Assembly (NCBI GenBank): GCA_014925825.1
Contig: JACGCK010000062.1
Span: 124,001-188,000, forward strand
Source of the DNA: Pholiota molesta
Lineage: Eukaryota; Basidiomycota; Agaricomycetes; Agaricales; Strophariaceae
Length of the DNA: 64,000 nucleotides
Direction: 5' to 3'
Shown: positions 52,213-63,807 of the stretch, piece after piece
Numbering within the stretch: position 1 is the first letter of the stretch
Layout of the letters: each line of letters begins with the position of its first letter
Notes under the pieces: model-generated
What the model saw: the letters and a program-made list of their open reading frames with translations, nothing else
Databases searched by the model: none
Told to the model about the DNA's origin: nothing
Made by a program: the position numbers and the translations under genes

Positions 52213-54151
52213 TCACACATCTCGTCGCTTTATACCAACTCGGCACGCAAGAGGTTTGCGAAGGAAACCTTCTCGCGTTTCAAGCTTGAAAGATATAATG
52301 ATACATCAGCGTCCAAGTCACTATCAAGCAAGTGCAAGATGATGGGAAGCTGACCTTTTGATCTGGGCTCCCAAGAACGATATCATATCTACGCATGATG
52401 GAAGCGATGATGATCTGAAGCTCAAGGAAGGCTAGATTCCTTCCAACACAAGCTCTGTAATGAAATTGTCAGAATGACGTGTCTATGAGAGAAGCTGATT
52501 TGATTCGTACCTTGGACCAACGGAAAAGGGTTGAAGGTTTTTTGAATGTCTGCTTGGTCGCGTTCAAACCAACGCTCGGGCCGGTATGCTTCAACGTCGT
52601 CTCCCCAAATGGCCTTGTCACGGTGGATAGAGTAACTTGGTACGCTAAGGATAGTTCCTTCCGGAAAAACCTGATCCACAACGGACATACCACCTTCTGG
52701 GACGATTCGGGGAAGACCCAGAGCGGATGTAGAATGAAGACGCAAAGCTTCGTTGATACAAGCATCCGTATAGGGAAGGCGCTTAATCTGCTGTCCATTT
52801 GCAACGAGCTCGTCTTCTGTTCCTAGTTGTTCGTCCAGTTCCTTTTGAAGTTTATACTGGGCTTGCCGGTTCTGAGCGAGGTAATATATGATCGCGCATG
52901 TTGAGCTAGAAAGTCCACTTTAGGTCGAGATAATCAGCTAAGGTGAGTAATTTCGCCACTTACTTGGAGGTTGTGTCAGAGCCCGCAATTAGGAGAGTCA
53001 GGGCCTCCGCCGTTAGTTCCTCCCTCCCCATCGGTTTTCCGTCGCCGTCGCGTGCAGTCTGAAGCTTGCTTAGAAGGTCGACCCTATCTGTGGGATTTCC
53101 GAGACGCTTTGCAACGGCCATGATGGCGATTCCCGCCAGCGATTTGACATCCTTTTGGCCTTGACTATACCAGGGAAGGTGGCGGACATACGGGCGCCAA
53201 CTAGGAGGCAGCACTCCCATTGACATGGAGTATTCCCCTCGTCCATTCAAGATCTGGACGGCTGGGATCTCCATAACGTCGACTGAGGTTTTGGTACCAT
53301 AGTTGTTCATTGCATCCGCTTGATTTTTAGGTACGACAGCCAAGTCTCTGGCTGCGGTGATCATACCAAAGGGAGCACCGAATGCCAGATCACCGACAAT
53401 GTCGAATGCAAGGTAGTTGGCCCCTGTAGTGCCGTAATTCAGAAGCGTACTCGACGTGAAGTATGTTGCACTTACAAGGCAAGCAATCTAACCATAACCT
53501 TCCTCCTTCTCCTTTCCAACCCTCGCCTTCAGTTCCTGATTGACCTTTGAGACTCAAGGCGCATAGGCGGTCCCATTGTTGAAGCAACGCTCCAACATAA
53601 ACGCGAATTTGAGGTTCGAATTCAACAACGTTCTTCTGGGAGAAGATATGAGAGACAATTTTGCGCTTGCGGGCATGTTCGTTGCGGTCCCGGGTATTGA
53701 ATACACCCCTTTGGATTGACACGAATGCGTCATAGAAATCTGATTTGAGAGCTCCATTCCCATGAGCATAGATAACTCCAAGTGCGTCTGGGTCTGCGAC
53801 GGAAACGTGGTTCGGGGCGAGGCGAACGATTGGTCCTACATAATCCCACAGTGTTAGTTACTTGTTGGAAATGGACACTATGCGATAGATCATACCGTAT
53901 TTTTTATGCATTTCGTGCACAACCTCTGAGCGGTGTCCATGGTTAGATACCCAGCCTAGCCATATGTCCGAGAACTTCGCTAAGAAAGGCCCGGGGTATT
54001 TACGAATTCCGTGAGGATCGAGGAGGTATGGAACAAGGTGAACAAGCAGAAACCCCGCTGACGCTAGCAAGGCCAAGGTCTGTGGATCGAGAAGTGGGGA
54101 AAGCATGGTCGACGTCATGTTGAAAGAGGTTTGATTATGAATGTCGTTCAT
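52213..54151 (-). CDS. Cytochrome P450 monooxygenase, -1 break inside the heme-binding motif
   Basis: About 520 residues in five or more exons from ATG 54151 (or 54118) to TGA 52213-52215. N-terminal membrane anchor (TLALLASAGFLLVHLVPYLL), proline hinge (RKYPGPFLAKFSDIWLGW), I-helix LTLLIAGSDTTS with the oxygen-activating T, ExxR in ACINEALRLHS, PERW (YRPERWFE), and heme loop FNPF..VGPR|ACVGRNLAF with the Cys ligand. C-terminus REGFLRKPLACRVGIKRRDV. The type resembles fungal benzoate para-hydroxylase-like/CYP53-near or pisatin-demethylase-like clans, but the substrate cannot be read from sequence. In the heme loop four T are seen (complement 52524-52527) where five are needed to read FNPFSVGPR; as written the loop is out of frame. 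The following intron and exon are intact. Confidence 0.9.
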
Positions 54152-54176
54152 GGCGTCAAGCCCCGCAGTGTATCTC

Positions 54177-54185
54177 TATATATAT
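54177..54185 (-). promoter_or_regulatory. TATA box of the P450 gene
   Basis: Run 'tatatatat' 26-34 bp upstream of the first ATG of the P450 gene on the minus strand. The distance to ATG is short, which favours translation from the second Met (54118). Confidence 0.5.
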
Positions 54186-55777
54186 GGCCGGTACAGAGGG
54201 TGAGATTCGAAACGAAACTGGATCGTGGTTCATTTGGGCAATACATAATTGGTGGGAAATAGCCGAAGTCCTGGTAAATGTTGTAAATGGGGCAAGTCAT
54301 TTCAAAGTCTGTTACGCTCTGTTGTGTACTCACGAGACCTGTGAGCTCCATATCTGGGGATCACTCACCCATTCCCTTGAGCACCCGACATACATTCCTG
54401 CTATGTTCCGCCCCGATGAATATTCTTGGCTATGCAGTGTGGAGGCCAGTAAACCGTCCTGATGATGGGTGCACTACCCATACGAAAGAAACGATGCGAT
54501 CGTATCATCGAACAGATCGAAAGAAGCCATGGTGCGCCCCGAACGGTCATCGAAGGTGAAAACGTCTAAAGGGGTAATAAGAAGCAAGATGCAAGAGCGG
54601 ACGATGGAAACGGACCTGACGGAAAATGTGTCATCAGCACCAACCTTCAAGCTTTATCCTGGATGAGGTCTGATGAGGTACTAACGTATACTAACAATGA
54701 CCTCTGTCCCTGATTGTGGAGTTCCAACGGAATTCCGAAAGTTAAACTTAAAGTGGGGCAAAATGGCACATGATGGATGAATACCATAACCAAGTGGGAA
54801 TTGAGGAGGCTTTGAAAACAAGAACTTTGTCTTTGCTGTGACCTCATCGAAATGAGCCAATTCATTTTACCGGTGAAAATATACGTATAAAAGGTCACCT
54901 TTCGGCGTCTTGTTGGATATACATATGGTTTGAATCAAAGGCGCTCTCTTTTGAAGGTAGTTCAGCCTCTGAGGGTGTGTAACCGATCTCAAAAGCTTCA
55001 AGTTTCTGATGCTCTTCTTAAGTTTGAAATCGCGGAGTACGCCAAAAAAACACAAGGTATTCAGTATTAATTACTTTTGAGAAATAGATCCATAACGTAC
55101 TGAATTGGAAAGCAAAGCCAACCTAAAAGAAGTGTACTGATGGCGGTAGTATATACCTATCATTGCTTCACGCCAGCGAGATTGAACTATTGGATCGGTA
55201 CTTGCTGTTTGTGAGTCTTTTGAGTTTCGGATCGGTGAAGTTGTTTAAAGAATCGTGTCTCCAGTTCCTAGGCTTGAAAGTTGAACTAGAGGTGAACTGA
55301 ATTTGGCTTTCTGTGCGACGAAAAAAATGACGTGGTTTGGCCCTTGAGTAATACTTATCTTCTTAATCGACCTCAACGTTCGTGAAACATTCAGTCACCA
55401 CACGAAATCTTGTTTTCCTCGACGTTGTATCTGTTGGATGGAAATTAACAGGATTCAAGGACAAGAGGCCATAGTGGCGGAAGAAACGGAGCGACGGTCT
55501 CAACCTCCGCGATAATGACTATTTTTAATTCCAGCCGGATTGATGGAGTGCGGCACCCTGCGATTGGTGGCATGTCCAAGCCGTGTTGAGACTCATGTAG
55601 TTGATTTAAATCTATTCTGCCCACATGTCTAGACATTTCCTTGTAACAATTCACGAACATCAAAATCAGTGAGGAGGTATAAAATTATCCGACTTTCATA
55701 CCTGCCAGCAGGATTGTTCCAACATTTCCCCCGCCGTTAGGTAGTACTCGCGTCTCGGATCCCTCCTGCTCAAGAAG
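54186..55777. other. Divergent intergenic region, no gene seen
   Basis: About 1.6 kb between the P450 and the secreted glycoprotein gene. No supported frame. An N-terminal exon with the signal peptide of the glycoprotein is expected near the right end but could not be placed. Confidence 0.4.
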
Positions 55778-57467
55778 ATGTCGCGGTCACCTTCAATCCC
55801 CCATTCTTTAGCCGTAGACTTTAGTGGCAAACTCAACAGTTGCTCAACTTTACCGGGCAATGCCCCAGCAAAATCTGAGAACGGTCAATCGGGTACCAAT
55901 CAGTGTGGAACGGAGAGTCATCAGGATTCACAGTGCCAAAATGCATTTAGTACATGCTAGATTTTCAATGGTTACCTTCTGTCGCTGATAATATGTTACG
56001 ATTATAGTGAACTCGCTTGATGATTTCTGTCTTTTTGGACCGCCAAATCCTGGCCCTGGCTCACTATTGGGGAAACGGAGGTGGGAAATTGGTCGTCGCA
56101 TTGAAGATGAGTTCTGAACGTCATTTCTTCATCAGAGAATCGAAGTCGCTTGGTGCACAAAGGTATGCCTATACTTTTTTCTAGGCGCTCACTGTCGTTG
56201 CGAGGGATACAGAGCAATTGATTGTGATTCAGGCTGGCACGGGCACCCGATTAATTCCCGACGGCGCAATCACAGGCGCACACTTTATAGAGACGCCAGA
56301 CTTCGTTCAAGTGACTGGTGAGAATGCAACGCCAAAACACGACGGATCTCACGCATATTGACATAGACGTGTTATCTAGGCTTTGGTCAGCTGACAGTGA
56401 TCAACATACCTGCTGGAGATGCAGGCGTAAGTGCTATTCTCTACTTGTTAGAATTCACATTAAATATACGGTGACGGACTTATAGGGAGAGGTGGGTGAT
56501 CGAGTTCTCAAAACTAACGACTTTACTTATTTACGAATTTTGTACAGCTGGATCCCCACGGAGCAGATGGCAATGGTACGCACTCTCAATCTATCATCAA
56601 GGAAGATATTCCTGAGAATTTCAAAGGAAATCCTATCGGCGGCCTCGTTTTCTCATCTGCGTTTGGTCAACTGGAACAAATTCACGAATGGACGGTAAGC
56701 CCCACTATTCCGCACAATTTCCCCATCAAGTTTCAACGAAAAATTATTTGCACTGGCATGTTTTGCAGAATTTCGTCTCGGATAGCGAGTTCTGCTTCCG
56801 GGCGTGCAAGCCAGGACCAAAGCGGCCACACTCTGCCAACACATCTACGACGTCATGGGCTGCCAATGGAACATGCCCGGAAATTATGACGCGGGGTTCA
56901 GCGAGTGTCTTGCAGATAGCGGCGAAGTGAGTAGCTTTCGCCCACGGAACAAGCTCTAGGGTGCTATTTGTACGCCTAACTAAAAATCAATCTTTTATCT
57001 CACAGCCTATGGGGGTGTACGGCACCTCCACCTTCCACCAAGGCCAGCCCGCGACGCCTGCCGCCCACCCCGCGCCGGCATCTTCCAATTGCCAGTTCCC
57101 AGCCACGATTGGAAGCGGATTTACATTTACAGGTACTCCCTCGTCGCCCCCTACAACCACTACTAGCAGCAGCAGCTCAAGCTCCAGTCCCTCAGGAAGC
57201 TCAAGCACGCCTACTACTACTAGTACCACGGCCTCAACCACCAGCAGCGGATTGAATACATTGGCATTGGCGACGTCTACTAGCACCACTTCCTCGTCGT
57301 CTATTACACCTGCACCGACTTCGTTGAACAGTGGGACATCCACGACGCCAGCTACGACTACCACATCTGCAGCGACTTCAGCGGTCCTGGTGCCATGGGT
57401 GCATATCATTCTTGCTTCTGGCACAGTCGTTACTGGCTTGATCCTTGCAGGGCTGATGGGCGTCTAA
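55778..57467 (+). CDS. Secreted GPI-anchor-type protein, macrofage-activating-glycoprotein-like
   Basis: Pieces in order: DSQCQNAFMNSLDDFCLFGP, TRLIPDGAITGAHFIETPDF, VINIPAGDAGGELDPHGADG, NPIGGLVFSSAFGQLEQIHE, SDSEFCFRACKPGP, CQHIYDVMGCQWNMPGNYDA, PMGVYGTSTFHQGQPATPAA, a long Ser/Thr-rich stalk and a hydrophobic C-terminus (HIILASGTVVTGLILAGLMG) typical of a GPI signal. Databases name basidiomycete relatives 'macrofage activating glycoprotein'; I rely on memory for this and the role is unknown. Many tiny exons, one of only six bases (GGAGAG, near 56489). Two -1 breaks: near 56060 (before TIGETE) and at 56819-56821 (AAA for AAAA before GCGGCC). The true start and signal peptide upstream of 55778 are not resolved. 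Confidence 0.68.
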
Positions 57468-58246
57468 TGATCCCTGGGCTATGCATAGCGGCCACAGGAC
57501 AGTTATCTGCCTTGTGGACCACACGATCTGATCATCTTTCCTTTGGTGGGCATGAATTCTTTTTTATTATGGGCTACGGGCTTTCTTTGGGTTTGTATCA
57601 ACGGACTTTTCCTTTCTTCGCTTTCGGACATCTGCTTGGACATTTATGCTTCGTACCTCACGTTGTTACTAAGGTATTTCTATCGTATGGTGAAGCTTTT
57701 TGGGTTAATGATTTTAGTTACGGTGACTTCGCACGACCGCTTAATGACCGCTTGACACTCTTTTCTAGTTAAACTTGTTGTGATTCCTAAATACCCGACC
57801 TATATACCATGTACTTGCTTTATACATCCCTTTTTTTGATAGCCTAAGTGAGGGTAACCGATCGCGCTCACCTTCACCTTAATTTTGTCTTCAAAATCCA
57901 TAGCCATTTTATCCCCGTCGCGACCCTATAGTATACTCGATCGAGATATAGGTATGTGCTAAAGCACGATTGGAATGACTGATGACGAATCTGTGGTATA
58001 TCTCTGACAAATGAATGCAGCGTTCTTCGTCATTGATAGTTGTAGGTCCAATACTCATTTCCCAAAATAGAAACTTGAACCCCATTCCTTCTTTCATACG
58101 TAGAATTCGAAGCGCCTAATATGGGAGACCTCAGAACATTCTACGGTGATACCGACCCGTTTCTCTGCAATATCCAATAGAGAACATGGCTATCTTACAA
58201 CAAAATAAAAAAATTTGCCGTCCTATGTGGGCCTATTTTTCTCCAT
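57468..58246. other. Convergent intergenic region
   Basis: 3' flanks of two convergent genes. The last part (from about 58113) belongs to the duplicated GHR unit. Confidence 0.5.
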
Positions 58247-60010
58247 TCACCCCTTCAACGGCAAGATGTTGGGGACGGGTCCAAGAGGAATAATATGTGT
58301 AGGGTTGATCTAAAGGGAGGCAATTTAACACCTAGTCGATCTCGCATAGGAGAAAAAAATTACCGTTTGCTGAGACCAGTAGTAATGGGTCTTGATGTGC
58401 TCAAAGTTCGTGCTTTCCTTGAAAGCGGGGATGTTCCAGTAAAGCTTCTGCAGCCAACTATTCAAGTTCCAAAAAGTTAATCAATACCCCAGGAGAGATG
58501 TTTGCTTTGAAAAAGAACACAAACCGATGAATGGCTGGGTATCCGTCTCGGATGGTGCGGAAGTTGCACTTGAAGTGCCCAACATAGACTGGGTCGAAAC
58601 GGATCTGGACAAGCCTTGTAAGTCATTGATCTCAGACTGGCGGACTAGGTGCACTTACGATAGTCACGAATAACCTGATGTCTGCCTCAGTGAGCCTGCC
58701 ACCCACAAGGTAGTCTTTGCCTTCAAGTATCTTTTCGGTCTTGTCGAGAGCTTCGAAGACTTCCGTGACAGCTTTCTCGTAAGCAGTTTGGGTAGTCGCA
58801 AATCCGGCTCTGTAGACGCCATCTAAAAAAAATGATGACCGGCACTTAATTCAAAACTATTAGGAGGCAGCTGACGAGGCTCACTGTTAATACTGGGGTA
58901 AACAAAATCATTGACTTTGTCAATCTCAGCGCGGAGCTCCTCGGGATAGTAGTTGAGAGCCGCCTTCTCCTTCGGGATGAACTCATTGAACGCAGTGTTG
59001 AAAATACGGATGATCTCCGAGCTTTCGTTGTTGACGATCATATGCGTCTTCTTGTCCCACAACACGGGGACCGTGAACCTTCCACCGTAATTGGGATCGG
59101 CCTTGAAATACAGGTCCTTCATGTGCTCTGATTGATAGAGGGGGTCTACATTGGCGCCCGGGAAGGAGTCCACGGAAGCGAAGGCCCATCCGTTCGCCCC
59201 CGCGTGGGGAGAGACAACAGAGACGGCTGGGGTTGCTCATCAGCGAGTCTATCGGGATAGTAAATGGAGGATAACATACGGATAAGATCTTCCAATCCTT
59301 TTAATTTTCGGACGATGAGCGTCCTCGTTGCCCATGCTGGAAGTGGGTCAGTTAGAAGCAGTATTGCACCATTGACTTTGGGTACGTACGGCAGGAGTAC
59401 GATACATAAAGGTGGTAGCGATCTATAACGAATAAGCCATGGAGCTCGGGGTCCAAATCACAGAAATTGAGTTAAACATACGGTTACATACCTGGCGCTG
59501 GCTCAAACTTGCCTCCTTTTTCAATCTGATTCCTAAACGCGGAGTCTGCACGCTTGAACGAACCATCCGGCTCTCTCTTCAACTTGGTGAAGTCTGCCTG
59601 TAAAGTGACGTCCTTAGTGGTCGACATCCTCCGCGAATGCAACACTTGCGTCGGCGATCTGAGACTGGATCTGGTGTGTGGGGTTGGGTGTTGCGAACTA
59701 GGGCGGGCGAGGGATGAAGAGGAGCTCGGTGAAGGGATGCCACTGGATCTAGCATCGCCTCTTAAAGGTCTCTGGTTGAAGGCATTCACACGTACAATGA
59801 TGTCAATGAGTAATATTTCATGTACTTATGGCGGCATCCTAGGATGCTTGAAAATCAAAGAACACGTTCAAAACCTTTACCAAGCAGAGGAATAAGCGCG
59901 GCTTACCTGGTGTACCAGATATGCTTTTGCATGTCCCACCCTCAAATCACGTTAGACACGCTGCTCGTCGCTTCCTTGATATGCTGACATTTATGCGTTA
60001 TACGTACAAG
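58113..60010. repeat. Tandem duplication unit A (GHR gene plus flanks)
   Basis: About 1.9 kb unit beginning with 'cgcctaatatgggaga' and ending with 'ctgacatttatgcgtta'. The same order recurs in 60011-61896 with high identity in exons, introns and flanks, so this is a segmental tandem duplication and not two independently inserted genes. Confidence 0.85.
58247..59789 (-). CDS. S-glutathionyl-(chloro)hydroquinone reductase (Xi-class GST), copy A
   Basis: Read from ATG 59789 to TGA 58247-58249. The N-terminus is Arg/Ser-rich and lacks acidic residues ([17 protein letters not shown]), compatible with a mitochondrial presequence, while MSTTKD at about 59627 would give a cytosolic form. Core: [20 protein letters not shown], the catalytic YSCPWATR (split by an intron after the C of CPWA), [122 protein letters not shown]. 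GHRs reduce glutathionyl-hydroquinones to hydroquinones; in wood-decay fungi they help handle lignin- and wood-derived quinones. All exons are in frame. Confidence 0.93.
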
Positions 60011-61896
60011 CGCCTGATATGGGAGAGCTCAAAACATTCTATGGCGATACCAACCCATTTCACTACAATATCCAATAGAGAACATGACTATCGTACAACT
60101 AAATACAAGTACAAATTTTTGCTGTCCTAATTTGATCCTATTTTTTCTCCATTCACTCCTTCAACGGCAAGATGTTGGGGACAGGTCCAAGAGGAACAAT
60201 ACGCGTGGGGTTGATCTAAAGGGACATATTTAACCTTTAATCCATCTTGGATAGGAGCGAGAGATTACCGTTTGGTGAGACCAGTAGTAATGGGTCTTGA
60301 TGTGCTCAAAATTCGTGCATTCCTTGAAAGCCGGGATGTTCCAGTAAAGCTTCTGCAGCCAGCTAATCAAGTTGCAACAAAATTAATCAGTACTCCAAGG
60401 GATATGTCTGGTTTGGAACAGAATACAAACCGATGAATGGTTGGGTATCCGTCTCGGATGGTGCGGAAGTTGCACTTGAAGTGCCCAACATAGACTGGGT
60501 CAAACCGAATCTGAACAAGCCCGTAAGTCATTGATCTCAGGCTGATGAACTAGTAACACTTACGATAGTCACGAATAACCTGATGTCTGCCTCAGTGAGC
60601 CTGCCGCCGACAAGGTAATCTTTGCCTTCGAGTATTTTTTCGGCCTTGTCGAGAGCATCGAAGACCTCCGTGACGGCTTTCTCGTAGGCAGCTTGGGTAG
60701 TCGCAAATCCGGATCTGTAGACACCATCTAGAAAAATGATGACCTACAGTTAATCTCAAACTATTGGGAGGCAGCTAATGAGGCTCACTGTTAATACCGG
60801 GGTAGACGAAGTCATTGATTTTGTCAATCTCAGCGCGGAGCTCCTCGGGATAGTAGGTGAGCGCCGCCTTCTCCTTGGGGATGAACTCATTGAACGCAGT
60901 GTTGAAGATACGGATGATCTCCGAGCTTTCATTGTTGACGATCGTATGCGTCTTCTTGTCCCACAAGACGGGGACCGTGAACCGGCCACCATAATTGGGA
61001 TCGGCCTTGAAATACAGGTCCTTCATGTGCTCTGATTGATAGAGGGGGTCTATGGTGGCGCCTGGGAAGGAATCCACTGAGGCGAAAGGCCATCCATTCG
61101 CCCCCATGTGAGGAGAGACAACAGACACGGCTGGGGTTGCTCATCAGCATGTCTACCGGGATAGTGAATGGAGGGTAACGTACGGATAAGGTCTTCCAAT
61201 CCTTTTAATTTTCGGACGATGAGCGTCCGCGTCGCCCATGCTGGAAGATGGGTCAATTAGAAGCAGTATTACACCATTGACTCTGGGTACGTACGGCAGG
61301 CGTACGATACATAAAGGTGGTAGCGATCTATAACGATTAAGCCATGGAGCCCGGGTCCAAATCAAGGAAAACTGAAGTGAACACACCTGGCGCTGGCTCG
61401 AACCGGCCTCCTTTCTCAATCTGATTCCTGAACGCAGAGTCTGCCCGCTTGAACGAACCATCCGGCTCCCTCTTCATCTTGGTGATGTCTGCCTGTAAAG
61501 TAACGTCCTTGGTGGTCGACATCCTCCGCGAATGCAACACTGGCTTCGGCGATCTGAGACTTGGACTGCTGTATGGGGTGGGGTGTCGTGAACTAGGGCG
61601 GGCGAGCGATGAAAAGGATCTCGGTGAAGAAATGCCACTGGGTCTAGCAGCGCCTCTTAAAGGTCTCTGGTGGAAGGCATTCACACGTGCAATGATGTCA
61701 ATGAGTAATCCGTTTTTTGAATGGCGGCATCCTAGGAAGCTTGAAAATCACAGAACACGTTCAAAACCTTCACGAAGCACAGGAGTAAGAGCAGCTTACC
61801 TGGTGTACCAGATATGGTTTTGCATGTCGCACCGTAAAATCGGGTTAGACACGCTGCTCGTCGCGTCCTTACTTGATATGCTGACATTTATGCGTT
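60011..61896. repeat. Tandem duplication unit B (GHR gene plus flanks)
   Basis: Second copy of the 1.9-kb unit, directly adjoining unit A. Boundaries are approximate, read by eye from matching flanks. Confidence 0.8.
60153..61684 (-). CDS. S-glutathionyl-(chloro)hydroquinone reductase, copy B
   Basis: Near-identical neighbour of copy A, same strand, same intron positions. N-terminus [20 protein letters not shown] differs mildly and is a little more basic, again followed by an inner start MSTTKD. The catalytic site reads YACPWATR instead of YSCPWATR. The end is PLKE instead of [44 protein letters not shown] and [18 protein letters not shown] show scattered conservative changes. The frame is intact throughout. 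The purifying pattern (changes mostly silent or conservative) suggests both copies are functional and that the duplication increases dosage or splits expression. Confidence 0.93.
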
Positions 61897-62109
61897 GGGA
61901 GCGTCGAGAGTCCTATCTTCTTGTCATCATGATTTGCTCACTGGAACGTGACGAGAGCAAGCATGACGATGATCGCTGATCTGCACAATGCAATCAAGTT
62001 GAATCAACGCTGCTGCTCGCTGGTGGCGGCGATCCCGATTATTTTGGCACTACTGCTGCTAGTAGCTCACGATGTGTGTGACTTACCCTTCATTATCTTC
62101 GGTTTATCA

Positions 62110-63469
62110 ATGAAGACTAGCAGGTCCGTCAATGAGATACCCACCCTTCCATTTGATGTTATTGAAACAATCATCGCTGTTCTTGCCACTGTCGATGACC
62201 AGGACCTCTCCGCCGTCAAAACATGCTCTCTGACTTGCAGCTCCTTCCTCCATCTCTGCCGAAAACACATCTTCGCCTCCATCTCTCTAGATGTTTTTGG
62301 GGCGTCGGAAAGCCCATTCCCCACCAGCCCCTGTTCCTGAAGCTGCTGGGCACCGCACCGGAGATCGTCCATTTTGTGCGCAAGCTATCCGTTGAGGTCT
62401 TGGGCGACAAGTCTGTGACCGAGATTGAGTCCAAGAAGTTCTTCGACCTCGCGGAGGCGCTCAAAAGGTTTACCCGAATAGAGCACTTGACGATTGCCTC
62501 TTATCAACGAAGTTGTCTTAGAGATGGCATCGTTCAGGATTGGCCCAACGTCGCGGAGTGTATACAAGATGCAGTACTGCACCTCCTCATGCTTCCAACG
62601 CTCCGCGATCTCAAGCTGTCCGGACTCTTTCACTTCCCCATCTTAGAGCTGGCCCGCTGCACGCACTTGCGCGGTCTCTGCACTGAAACTTTCAGGGATC
62701 CGGTGTATGATCAGAGTTCTTCGACATTGCACCCCCGCTCCCTCGTATTGGAGGAATATGATTTGGCACACAGGAGCTCCCAAGCTATGGAGAAACTGAT
62801 GATGTTCGAGTGGCCGAATGGACAACCTTTCTTGGACTTCAGCCACCTCGTCAGGTTTTCTGCTCGGCGTGATCGCACAGACCATAAGGCCATGGAACTG
62901 GCTCAACAAATTTTGCAGAGGACCGATCAAATCGACCGCATCGTCCTTGCGAGTACGCTTGCATTTCCATATCAAATGAAGCGAATTAATTGTTCACTGT
63001 TTATGATATTTTTTCACTAGTCGATAGTACAATGAAGCCATCGGTGTTGTTCGCCACAATTTGCCATTCCCTCAAAACGCTCAGAAGAATCCACCTGTAC
63101 TGCTACTTAGGCTATACATGGGATATTCTCATCGAGGTTTCTCGTCAGCTCAGACTTATACAAAATTGGCCAAACGTCCTGGAGGAGCTGATGGTTGGGG
63201 TTTCTCCTCCACCAGGAACTTCCGGCATGGCTACAGACTCTGCGTGGGGCATGCTCGATGAAGCCCTGCAGGGCTCGGGGTGGTCATCTTTAAAAAGTGT
63301 TGAAATTTCCATCCAAATGCCGAAGAACATTGCCAACCTATACCTCAAAGAAGGCGGTGCGGATTTCGAGAGTGCAATTCGGAATATGCCCCAAATACAA
63401 TTTCCCTTTCTTTCATCAAGCAGAGCCATTACTTTCAGTTTTTCAACTCCATTTCTGGCTTATAAGTAG
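62110..63469 (+). CDS. F-box-like protein, one -1 break near 62328
   Basis: ATG 62110 opens IPTLPFDVIETIIAVLATVD, QDLSAVKTCSLTCSSFLHLC, RKHIFASISLDVF: the F-box-like start common in Agaricomycete families (Pro-x-Asp/Glu-Val-Ile-Glu-x-Ile-Ile ... Cys-Ser-Leu-x-Cys). It then needs one extra base near 62325-62332 to continue as FLKLLGTAPEIVHFVRKLSV, EVLGDKSVTEIES, NVAECIQDAVLHLLMLPTLR, HPRSLVLEEYDLAHRSSQAM. An intron (62953-63020; donor gtacgc) leads to IDSTMKPSVLFATICHSLKT and LDEALQGSGWSSLKSVEISI, ending at 63469. F-box proteins usually recruit targets to SCF ubiquitin ligases; the partner is unknown. It directly abuts the GHR duplication and is itself repeated at the right edge. Confidence 0.72.
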
Positions 63470-63542
63470 TGGGGATGTTTTTAATAATCCTTACAACTGC
63501 CCGTTTTCCATAGTCATATATCCCGGAGTGCATGACCCTTGG

Positions 63543-63807
63543 CTTCATGAAGCACAGGAGTAAGAACAACTTACATGGTGTACCAGATATGGTTTTGCAT
63601 ATCTCACCCAAAACCATGTTACACACGCTGCTCGTCGCGTCTGGCTCAGTGGTTGCTCGAGGGTGCTCGCTACAGCTCGCTACCAGCTAGTCTAAAACAG
63701 ACCTTATAAATCAAATAATAATCGATTTGATATAATGCTGCTCGCTGGTGGCACGGTCCCGATTATTTTTTCACTACGACTTACCCTTCGTTATCTTCGG
63801 TTTATCG
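63543..63807. repeat. Third copy of the GHR-unit flank and F-box upstream region
   Basis: 'gaagcacaggagtaag' through 'cacgctgctcgtcgcgtc' repeats the flank seen near 61770-61870 and, less well, near 59885-59970. It is followed by a second copy of the F-box upstream segment ('gctgctcgctggtggc', then 'acttacccttc'). The GHR gene itself is absent here, so the F-box unit was duplicated with a piece of the GHR flank. Confidence 0.75.
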
